From Promicromonosporaceae bacterium (GTDB taxonomy: Bacteria; Actinomycetota; Actinomycetes; Actinomycetales; Cellulomonadaceae), in assembly GCA_009782865.1 (NCBI GenBank), contig WRIF01000143.1, forward strand, positions 1 to 5,097: 5,097 nt of DNA, given 5' to 3'. This document shows positions 1 through 5,097 of this stretch, one piece after another. The notes beneath the pieces were generated by a model, which was not told the DNA's origin, ran no database searches, and saw only the letters and a list, made by a program, of their open reading frames with translations. The first letter of the stretch is position 1. Each line of letters opens with the position of its first letter. Made by a program: the position numbers and the translations under genes.

Positions 1-82
1 CGGCCACCAGGTGGCCTGCTGGAACGTTGACGAGGCCGAGATCGCGGCCATCACCACCCGCAACGAGGAGGCCGCCGCATGA
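1..82 (+). CDS. Oligopeptide-type ABC transporter ATPase (DppD/OppD-like), C-terminal end only
   Basis: Only the last 26 codons are present (reading frame from base 2, TGA at 80-82). The visible tail starts GHQVACWNVDEAEI and ends in an alanine-rich stretch. GHxVACH/W is the closing motif of the C-terminal extension found on ATPases of dipeptide/oligopeptide/nickel-type ABC importers, where a cysteine-containing segment follows the nucleotide-binding domain. The stop overlaps the start of the next ATPase as ATGA, the usual arrangement for the paired D and F ATPases of one importer. I infer that this is the first ATPase of the heterodimer and that permease and solute-binding genes lie further upstream. 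The assignment rests on a short motif plus context, so family is fairly secure and substrate unknown. Confidence 0.75.
   Translation, partial: GHQVACWNVDEAEIAAITTRNEEAAA
66..71 (+). promoter_or_regulatory. Ribosome binding site of the second ABC ATPase
   Basis: AGGAGG lies inside the end of the upstream gene, 7 bases before the ATG at 79. It fixes that ATG as the start. The 4-bp ATGA overlap (79-82) suggests translational coupling, so the two ATPases would be made in matched amounts. Confidence 0.8.
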
Positions 83-1110
83 GCCCCGAAGCCGTGACCA
101 CCCCGGCCACCGACGCCGAGCCCGCCGCCCCCCTGCTTGAACTCGTGGACGCCGACAAGGTGTACAACGTCGGCACCTTCGGGCAGGGCAAGCTCAAGGC
201 CGTGCGCTCCGCCTCCTTCACCCTGGAGGCCGGCGAGGTGGTCTCCCTGATCGGCGAATCGGGGTCCGGGAAGTCCACCATCGGCAAGATGGTGCTGCAG
301 CTGATCTCCACCGACGGCGGACAAATCCGGCTGGACGGCAATGACGTCACCGGGCTGAAGGGCAAGGCCAAGCGCCGGTACTACGAGGACGTCCAGGGAG
401 TGTTCCAGGACCCGTTTTCGACCTTCAACCCGATCTTCAAGATCGACCGGGTGTTCGACGCCGTCCACAAGGCCTACTTCTCCGATGTGAAGAAGCAGCA
501 GTGGGACCAGCGGGTGCTCGACGTGCTCGCCTCGGTGGGGCTCAGGCCAGAAGACATCCTCGGCAAGTATCCGCACCAGTGCTCCGGCGGGCAGCTGCAA
601 CGCCTGCTGGTCTCCCGCGCTCTGCTGCTGCGGCCCAAGCTGCTGGTGGCCGACGAGATCATCTCCATGCTCGACGCCTCCACCCGCATTGACGTGCTCA
701 ACCTGCTGGTGGAACTCAAGCAGCAGGGCCTCGGCATCCTGTTCATCACCCACGACCTCTCGCTCGGCAACTACGTGGCCGACAAGGTGGTGATCCTGTA
801 CCAGGGGCGAATAGTCGAGTCCGGGCTGACCCGCGCCGTCTTTGAACACCCCCTGCACCCATACACCCGCGACCTGCTGACCGCCGTCCCGCAGCTGGAC
901 AAGACCTGGGAGCAGGTGGAGGCCGAGGCCCGCGAGCGCGACGAGGCCCTTGCCGGCAAATGCTTGTTCCACCAGCAGCGGCCAGACACCCCAGTGGAGG
1001 ACGACGGCCAGGCCGAGGTCGAGCCGGGACACCTGGTCGGCTGCTTCCGCCTGGGGCCCGACGATCCCTGCCCCGCCCGCCTGGAGGTGGCCCAGCCGCA
1101 GGCGGCCTGA
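79..1110 (+). CDS. Oligopeptide/oligosaccharide ABC transporter ATP-binding protein (DppF/OppF-like)
   Basis: A 343-residue cytoplasmic ATPase that would power a membrane importer with the DppD-like protein encoded just upstream. Visible motifs: Walker A GESGSGKST at residues 59-67 (K65), Q-loop Q110 in FQDP, signature CSGGQ at 168-172, Walker B LLVADE ending at D192/E193, D-loop SMLDAS, and switch histidine H225 in FITHD. The C-terminal ~50 residues form the cysteine-containing extension of the oligopeptide subfamily (C295; GHLVGC ending at C322; C331), though the usual second cysteine of the first cluster is replaced (HQQRP). The signature begins with Cys rather than Leu, and the residue after the catalytic Glu is Ile rather than the usual Pro. 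All catalytic residues are present, so it should be active. The length is normal for the family. Substrate cannot be read from an ATPase. The glycosidases downstream make an oligosaccharide more likely than a peptide, which is inference. Confidence 0.9.
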   Translation: MSPEAVTTPATDAEPAAPLLELVDADKVYNVGTFGQGKLKAVRSASFTLEAGEVVSLIGESGSGKSTIGKMVLQLISTDGGQIRLDGNDVTGLKGKAKRRYYEDVQGVFQDPFSTFNPIFKIDRVFDAVHKAYFSDVKKQQWDQRVLDVLASVGLRPEDILGKYPHQCSGGQLQRLLVSRALLLRPKLLVADEIISMLDASTRIDVLNLLVELKQQGLGILFITHDLSLGNYVADKVVILYQGRIVESGLTRAVFEHPLHPYTRDLLTAVPQLDKTWEQVEAEARERDEALAGKCLFHQQRPDTPVEDDGQAEVEPGHLVGCFRLGPDDPCPARLEVAQPQAA

Positions 1111-1128
1111 CTGCCCTCTCGCCCTCCT

Positions 1129-1148
1129 CCGGCCGCCGCGGCGGCCGG
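1129..1148. repeat. Perfect 20-bp G+C palindrome between the transporter and glycosidase genes
   Basis: CCGGCCGCCGCGGCGGCCGG reads the same on both strands and contains no A or T. It starts 18 bases after the ATPase stop and ends 69 bases before the mannosidase start. In RNA it could fold into an 8-bp all-GC stem with a CGCG loop. No T-run follows (next bases TCAGTTACCC), so it is not a standard intrinsic terminator. It may stabilise the 3' end of the transporter message or damp read-through into the glycosidases. A protein-binding site is also possible. Short GC palindromes arise by chance in such DNA, but 20 perfect bases in a 107-bp gap is notable. Confidence 0.6.
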
Positions 1149-1185
1149 TCAGTTACCCTCGCCCCACCCGCCTCTGCATTGGCTT

Positions 1186-1209
1186 GCCCGGAAAGACGCC
1201 CAGAAAGGA
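1186..1209 (+). repeat. Imperfect 12-bp tandem duplication across the Shine-Dalgarno region
   Basis: GCCCGGAAAGAC (1186-1197) is followed directly by GCCCAGAAAGGA (1198-1209), matching at 9 of 12 positions. The next bases again begin GCCCGA. The second unit supplies most of the mannosidase ribosome binding site. It may be a small slippage duplication and could be chance. Confidence 0.35.
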
Positions 1210-1210
1210 G
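1202..1210 (+). promoter_or_regulatory. Ribosome binding site of the beta-mannosidase gene
   Basis: AGAAAGGAG ends 7 bases before the ATG at 1218. It decides the start: the reading frame stays open upstream to an ATG at 960, inside the ATPase gene, but that longer version would add 86 residues with no family resemblance. The protein from 1218 (MTFRALDAGWTL) begins where GH2 mannosidases normally begin. I see no convincing -35/-10 promoter in 1111-1217. Confidence 0.8.
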
Positions 1211-1217
1211 CCCGACG

Positions 1218-3908
1218 ATGACCTTCCGCGCCCTCGACGCCGGCTGGACCCTCACCGCGGCCGACGGCCCGGTCCCCTCCGCGCTGGCCGCCGCCCTGGC
1301 GGCAGGAATCCCGGCAACCGTGCCAGGGGAGGCCCACCTGGACCTGCTCGCCGCCGGGCTGATTGCCGACCCCTTCGACGGCGACAACGAGGCCGCCCAG
1401 CAGTGGATCGGTGACGTTTCCTGGCGCTTCAGCACCACCTTTTCTCACCAACCCTCCGGCGCCGACCGGGTAGACCTGGTGGCCCGCGGCCTAGACACGG
1501 TGGCCACGGTGGAACTCAATGGCGTAGAGATCGCCCGCACCCAGAACATGCACCGCTCCTACCGCTGGGACGTGCGACCCCTGCTGCGGGCGGGCGACAA
1601 CGTGTTGACGCTCACCTTCGCCGCCCCGGTGCCGGAGACCGAGCGCCGGGCCGCCGCCCGCGGCGCCCTGCCCCGGGTCAACCACCACGAGTACAACCAG
1701 CTGCGCAAGATGGCCTGCTCCTTTGGCTGGGACTGGGGGATAGACGTGGCCGGCGCCGGCATCTGGCAGGAGATCGGCCTGGAATCGTGGAGCTCGGTTC
1801 GCCTGGCCGCGGTGCGGCCCCTGGTGGACGTGCGCGCCCCGCAGGCGGGCTCCGCAGGGCTGAACTCGGCGGGGCTGGACTCGGCCGATTCGGATTCGGT
1901 GGGGGCCGACGGCATCTTGACCTGCCACGTCGAGATCGAACGCGCCACCGGCCAGGACGCGCCCGGGGCCGACGGCGAGGTCACCGTGTCCGCCACCCTC
2001 ACCCCCCCCGGCCAGGACGGGGCGGTCTCGGCCACAGCGGTCATCCCCGCCGGGGATACCCGCGCCACCATCGAGATGCGGGTGGCAGACGTGCAGCGGT
2101 GGTGGCCGGTGGGGCACGGCGACGAAGGGCGAGTGAAGCGCCAGTCTGCTGGCACTTCCGAGGGCAAGGAAGCCGTTGACGAGCAGAGCGAGAAACACGG
2201 CGAGCAGCCCCTTTACCACTTGAGCGTCAAGGCCGCGGCCGACGAGTGGCAGGGCCGCATCGGCTTCCGCACCGTGGAGGTGGACACGACCCCCGACGCG
2301 CATGGCGCCCCGTTCCAGCTCAAGATCAACGGCCGCCCGATCATGGTGCGCGGCTACAACTGGATTCCCGACCACGCCTTCTTGACCCGCGTCACCCCGC
2401 AGCGCTACGCCCGCGGGGTGGCCGACGCCCTCGACTCCGGCGCCAACCTGCTGCGCGTCTGGGGCGGCGGGATCTACGAGCGGGAAGACCTGTACCGCCT
2501 GGCGGACGAGGCGGGCCTGCTGCTCTGGCAGGACTTCCCGCTGGCCTGCGCCGCCTACCCCGAGGACGCGGAGACGCGCGTCGAGATCGAGGCGGAGGCG
2601 CGCGAACACATCACCCGCCTGAGCCAGCACCCCTCGCTGGTGATCTGGTGTGGCAACAACGAGAACACCTGGGGCTCGGTCGACTGGGGCTGGGCCGGAG
2701 ACCCGACCGTGCTGCGGCAGGGCTGGGGGGACTACTACTACTCCGAGCTGTTCCCCCGCCTCCTGGCGGAACTGGATCCGACCCGGTTCTACACCCCGGC
2801 CAGCCCCTACTCCTTTGGCAGGTACCGGCACCCCAACGACTTCCGCTACGGCCTTTCCCATTCCTGGGAGGCGTGGAACCGCCTGCCGTACCAGTGCTAC
2901 GCCGAGCAGTCTCCGCGCTTCATGTCCGAGTTCGGCTGGCAGGGGCCACCGGCCCTTTCCACCCTCACCGCCGTGGTCAGGGACGAGCCGCTCGACCCGT
3001 TCGGCCCACAGATGCTCGTCCACCAAAAGGCCAACCTGGGCAATGAGAAGCTGCGGCGCGGCTGGCAGGGTCACCTGCCCGATCCGGTGGGCATCGCAGA
3101 CTGGCACTGGACCACCCAGCTCAACCAGGCCGCCGCGATCCGGTTCGGCATCGAACACTTCCGCTCGCTCGCCCCCCTCAACTCGGGCGTGGTGGTCTGG
3201 CAGCTCAACGACAACTGGCCGGTGATCTCCTGGGCCGCGGTGGATCACCGCGGGCACCGCAAGCCGCTGTGGCATGCGATCAAGGCCGCCTATGCCCCGC
3301 GCCTGGCCACCCTCCAGCCGCGCCCCTCGGCCCAGGCCCGCGCCCGGGCCTGGGAGGGCATGCCCCCCGAACGAGACCTGGTGTCCCTGGTGCTCCTCAA
3401 CGACACGGCGGAACCGTTCGCCGGCGACTTCCGGGTCACCCGCGAGACGTTCGACGGGCGGGTGCTGGCCGCGGCCACCCTGCCGGTGGACCTGCCCGCC
3501 TGGGGCAACGCCACCGTGGACCTGCCCCCCGAGGTGTTCACCTTCAAAGACCGGGCCGCCGAGATCGTCGTCGCCCGCGCCGCCGCGCCCGATTCCGGCT
3601 ACGCCCAAGCCATCTTCAATGGCGCCGAGGTGATCGAGCAGGCGCTCGCGCCAGCGGCCGTCACCGCCGTCGTCCAGCCGACGCCCACCGGCCTCGCCCT
3701 GACCGCCACCGCCTCCTCGTACGTGCGCGACCTGACCGTCCTGGCGGACCAGGTGGATCCGGAGGCCAGGGTGGACCGCGGCCTGGTCACCCTGACCGCC
3801 GGCCAGAGTGTCACCTTCCACATCGCCTCTCGGGCGAACCTCGACCCCACCTTCTTCATCTCCACCCTCCGCAGCGCGGGCGACCTGCTCGGCCCGGTCA
3901 ACAAGTAA
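1218..3908 (+). CDS. Beta-mannosidase, glycoside hydrolase family 2 (with two in-frame expansions)
   Basis: An 896-residue retaining exo-beta-mannosidase that removes terminal beta-D-mannose from the non-reducing end of mannosides and manno-oligosaccharides. No signal peptide is visible, so it should be cytoplasmic and act on imported sugar. Approximate domains: sugar-binding jelly-roll (1-190, with VPGEAHLDLLAAGLI and DPFDGDNE), immunoglobulin-like domain (190-355), catalytic TIM barrel (355-700) and C-terminal beta domains (700-896). Conserved catalytic-domain motifs are GYNWIPD (N381-D385 region), LRVWGGGIYE (412-421), WQDF (437-440), acid/base E482 in WCGNNE, nucleophile E571 in FMSEFG, and WQLNDNWP (661-668). 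All key residues are intact. Oddities lie in the Ig-like domain: a pentapeptide repeat at residues 212-231, and a 27-residue insertion between H300 and H327 that splits the WWPVGHGEQPLY motif. A C8 run at 2002-2009 is in frame. Other GH2 activities are less likely because the WCGNNE and GEQPLY signatures are typical of mannosidases. Confidence 0.93.
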   Translation: MTFRALDAGWTLTAADGPVPSALAAALAAGIPATVPGEAHLDLLAAGLIADPFDGDNEAAQQWIGDVSWRFSTTFSHQPSGADRVDLVARGLDTVATVELNGVEIARTQNMHRSYRWDVRPLLRAGDNVLTLTFAAPVPETERRAAARGALPRVNHHEYNQLRKMACSFGWDWGIDVAGAGIWQEIGLESWSSVRLAAVRPLVDVRAPQAGSAGLNSAGLDSADSDSVGADGILTCHVEIERATGQDAPGADGEVTVSATLTPPGQDGAVSATAVIPAGDTRATIEMRVADVQRWWPVGHGDEGRVKRQSAGTSEGKEAVDEQSEKHGEQPLYHLSVKAAADEWQGRIGFRTVEVDTTPDAHGAPFQLKINGRPIMVRGYNWIPDHAFLTRVTPQRYARGVADALDSGANLLRVWGGGIYEREDLYRLADEAGLLLWQDFPLACAAYPEDAETRVEIEAEAREHITRLSQHPSLVIWCGNNENTWGSVDWGWAGDPTVLRQGWGDYYYSELFPRLLAELDPTRFYTPASPYSFGRYRHPNDFRYGLSHSWEAWNRLPYQCYAEQSPRFMSEFGWQGPPALSTLTAVVRDEPLDPFGPQMLVHQKANLGNEKLRRGWQGHLPDPVGIADWHWTTQLNQAAAIRFGIEHFRSLAPLNSGVVVWQLNDNWPVISWAAVDHRGHRKPLWHAIKAAYAPRLATLQPRPSAQARARAWEGMPPERDLVSLVLLNDTAEPFAGDFRVTRETFDGRVLAAATLPVDLPAWGNATVDLPPEVFTFKDRAAEIVVARAAAPDSGYAQAIFNGAEVIEQALAPAAVTAVVQPTPTGLALTATASSYVRDLTVLADQVDPEARVDRGLVTLTAGQSVTFHIASRANLDPTFFISTLRSAGDLLGPVNK
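1851..1910 (+). repeat. Four tandem 15-bp units encoding a pentapeptide repeat inside the mannosidase
   Basis: Units begin at 1851, 1866, 1881 and 1896 and encode SAGLN, SAGLD, SADSD and SVGAD (residues 212-231). Units 1 and 2 match at 12 of 15 bases, units 2 and 4 at 11, and units 2 and 3 at 9. The block falls between the jelly-roll and the strand starting ILTCHVEIE, where a surface loop or linker would be expected. An array of whole codons changes loop length without breaking the frame. It appears to be a diverged slippage expansion. Confidence 0.7.
2115..2203 (+). repeat. In-frame insertion flanked by 8-bp direct repeats, within the mannosidase
   Basis: CACGGCGA occurs at 2115-2122 and again at 2196-2203, exactly 81 bp (27 codons) apart, enclosing 73 bp. 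Removing one repeat plus the 73 bp joins WWPVGHG to EQPLY, restoring the usual family motif. The 27 codons from 2121 to 2201 include 8 ending in A or T (gaa, cga, tct, gct, act, gaa, gtt, aaa), against about 2 in the 25 codons before and 1 in the 30 after. GC is about 63%, lower than the flanks. The encoded peptide is hydrophilic and rich in E, K, S and G. The direct repeats look like a target-site duplication. No terminal inverted repeats are seen at the insert ends. Confidence 0.65.
2135..2158. repeat. Hairpin inside the mannosidase insertion
   Basis: GAAGCGCCAG (2135-2144), loop TCTG (2145-2148), CTGGCACTTC (2149-2158). The 10-base arms pair at 9 positions, with a single C-A mismatch in RNA. 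It lies wholly inside the 73-bp insert and is the insert's only clear dyad. Within the coding frame it specifies roughly VKRQSAGTS. Confidence 0.65.
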
Positions 3909-3913
3909 AGGAA
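3907..3913 (+). promoter_or_regulatory. Ribosome binding site of the GH4 gene
   Basis: AAAGGAA starts within the mannosidase stop codon (TAA at 3906-3908) and ends 5 bases before the ATG at 3919. The 10-bp gap between genes leaves no room for a promoter or terminator, so the two glycosidases are almost certainly co-transcribed. Confidence 0.75.
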
Positions 3914-3918
3914 TACCG

Positions 3919-5097
3919 ATGAAACTCACCGTAATCGGCGGCGGTTCGACCTACACCCCAGAACTGATAGACGGCTTCGCCCGGCTGCGAGACGTGCTGC
4001 CACTGACCGAGTTGGCCCTGATGGACCCCGACCCGCACCGCCTCTCGCTGGTGGCGGGGGTCTCCCGGAGGATGTTCGCCCACGCCGGCTACGAGGTGAC
4101 GGTCACCACCGGCGACGACGTCGAGGCGGCGGTCGATGGCGCCGACGCCGTGCTGCTGCAGCTGCGGGTGGGCAACCAGGCCGCCCGCCACACCGACGAG
4201 ACCTTCCCGCACAGCTGCGGGGTGATCGGCCAGGAGACCACCGGGCCCGGCGGCCTCGCCAAGGCGCTGCGCACCGTGCCGGTGGTCCGCTCGCTCGGAG
4301 AGACCATCGCCAGGCACGCCAAGCCGGGGGCGTGGATCGTTGACTTCACCAACCCCACCGGCATCGTCACCCGCGCCCTGCTCAACGAGGGCCACCGCGC
4401 AGTGGGCCTCTGCAACGTGGCCATCGGGTTCCGCCGCAAGTTCGCGCAGATGCTCGGGGTACCGTGGGAGCAGGTCGAGCTCGACCACGTGGGCCTGAAT
4501 CACCTCACCTGGGAGCGTGGCGTGCTGGTCGGCGGCCAGGATCGCCTGCCCGAGCTGCTCGCGGATCGCGGCCAGGAGATCGCCGACATGACCAATATGC
4601 CGTTGGAGCTCATGCTCATCCAGGGCGCGGTGCCCTCGTACTACCTGCGCTACTTCTACTTCCACGACACGGTGCTGGCGGAGCAGCTAAAGCCCGGCGT
4701 GCTCTCGCGGGCGCAAGCGGTGGAGGAAACCGAGAGCGCGCTGCTGAAGAAGTACGCCGATCCGAACGAGCAGGTCAAGCCCCCCGAGCTGGAGAGCCGT
4801 GGCGGCGCGTTCTATTCCGATGCGGCCGTTGACCTGATTGCCTCACTCACCGCCGATCGCGGTGATACCCAGGTGGTGAACGTGCGGAACGACGGCGTGT
4901 TCCCGTTCCTGCCCGATGACCACGTGATCGAAATCCCGGCACGGATTAGCGCCGGCGGTATCTCGACTGCTGAATCCCCCGCTCGGCGGCCGTTGGCCCC
5001 CGACATGGCCGGCCTCATCTCGCACGTTGCCGGATACGAGCGCCTCGCCCTCGACGCTGCGCTGCATGGTGGCCGGGATCGCGTGGTGCGCGCCCTG
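3919..5097 (+). CDS. NAD-dependent glycoside hydrolase family 4, 6-phospho-beta-glucosidase-like (3' end cut off)
   Basis: The frame is open from ATG 3919 to the window edge: 393 codons, probably some 30-60 short of full family length. GH4 enzymes use NAD+ and a divalent metal and cleave by transient oxidation at C3 followed by elimination. Visible features: Rossmann motif VIGGGSTYTPEL (residues 5-16) with acidic D36 after strand 2; R90; IGQETTGPGG (103-112, E106); TNPTG (144-148, N145); likely metal ligands C165 in GLCNVAIG and H195 in GLNH; candidate catalytic tyrosine in SYYLRYFY (Y241/Y242); and NVRNDG with a following LPDD. The GQETTG and GLNHLTW signatures point to the 6-phospho-beta-glucosidase (LicH/CelF/BglT) group, not the alpha-acting or LplD groups. 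The Pro normally in CNxP is Ala168 here. Codon choice is uneven along the gene. It is cytoplasmic and co-transcribed with the mannosidase. No PTS is visible, so whether its substrate is phosphorylated is open. Confidence 0.87.
   Translation, partial: MKLTVIGGGSTYTPELIDGFARLRDVLPLTELALMDPDPHRLSLVAGVSRRMFAHAGYEVTVTTGDDVEAAVDGADAVLLQLRVGNQAARHTDETFPHSCGVIGQETTGPGGLAKALRTVPVVRSLGETIARHAKPGAWIVDFTNPTGIVTRALLNEGHRAVGLCNVAIGFRRKFAQMLGVPWEQVELDHVGLNHLTWERGVLVGGQDRLPELLADRGQEIADMTNMPLELMLIQGAVPSYYLRYFYFHDTVLAEQLKPGVLSRAQAVEETESALLKKYADPNEQVKPPELESRGGAFYSDAAVDLIASLTADRGDTQVVNVRNDGVFPFLPDDHVIEIPARISAGGISTAESPARRPLAPDMAGLISHVAGYERLALDAALHGGRDRVVRAL

Noticed and set aside
1129..1148. Rho-independent terminator
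   Set aside because: The stem is strong but no T-rich tract follows on either strand, so I record it only as a palindrome.
960..1217. 86-residue N-terminal extension of the mannosidase from ATG 960
   Set aside because: It overlaps the end of the ATPase gene in another frame, has no family similarity, and the ATG at 1218 has a strong ribosome binding site and the expected N-terminus.
746..1438. - strand open frame of 230 codons
   Set aside because: It spans parts of two well-supported + strand genes and encodes Arg/Pro/Gly-rich sequence typical of antisense GC-rich frames.
1749..1760. GCCGGCGCCGGC palindrome in the mannosidase
   Set aside because: Short coding palindrome expected by chance from Ala/Gly codons in DNA this rich in G and C.
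2115..2203. Classical insertion sequence or MITE
   Set aside because: The direct repeats are suggestive, but the insert ends show no terminal inverted repeats and there is no transposase, so a named transposon class cannot be claimed.
1491..3929. Long open frame on the - strand (812 codons) opposite the mannosidase
   Set aside because: It is the antisense shadow of a high-GC gene with few A/T third positions. Its translation is low-complexity G/R/V/H-rich sequence with no recognisable motif, while the + strand frame carries a full GH2 enzyme.
3898..4665. - strand open frame of 255 codons opposite the GH4 gene
   Set aside because: Shadow of the GH4 reading frame, which has a complete set of family motifs.

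Overview
The window is a dense, one-directional stretch of high-GC DNA (strong G/C preference at third codon positions, AGGAGG-type ribosome binding sites, 4-bp ATGA gene overlap). This points to an actinomycete (Actinomycetota). I cannot place the family or genus from the sequence alone. All four genes are on the + strand, the first and last are cut by the window edges, and there are no RNA genes, CRISPR arrays or transposase genes.

Layout. Bases 1-82 are the last 26 codons of an oligopeptide/dipeptide-type ABC transporter ATPase (DppD/OppD-like). It overlaps by 4 bp with a second, complete ATPase of the same class (79-1110, DppF/OppF-like). A 107-bp gap (1111-1217) holds a perfect 20-bp G+C palindrome and a good Shine-Dalgarno sequence. 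It is followed by a complete 896-residue GH2 beta-mannosidase (1218-3908). Only 10 bp later begins a GH4 NAD-dependent glycosidase of the 6-phospho-beta-glucosidase-like group (3919 to the window end, 393 codons visible, C-terminus missing).

How the genes may work together. Opp/Dpp-type ABC importers are used by many bacteria for oligosaccharides as well as peptides. Their position next to two glycosidases without signal peptides suggests a beta-linked oligosaccharide (manno-oligosaccharide or a mixed Glc/Man sugar) is imported intact and cut in the cytoplasm. The mannosidase would remove non-reducing beta-mannosyl residues. The GH4 enzyme would act on a beta-glucosidic, possibly phosphorylated, partner. 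No PTS gene or sugar kinase is visible, so the GH4 substrate is uncertain.

Most notable observation. The mannosidase carries an apparent in-frame 81-bp insertion (one copy of an 8-bp direct repeat plus 73 bp of new sequence) between the two halves of a motif that normally reads WWPxGxGEQPLY. The insert is flanked by CACGGCGA direct repeats, contains a 10-bp-arm hairpin, and uses A/T-ending codons much more than its flanks. It looks like a small palindromic element that inserted into a protein gene without breaking it. A second expansion, four tandem 15-bp units encoding a pentapeptide repeat, lies about 70 residues upstream in the same predicted domain.
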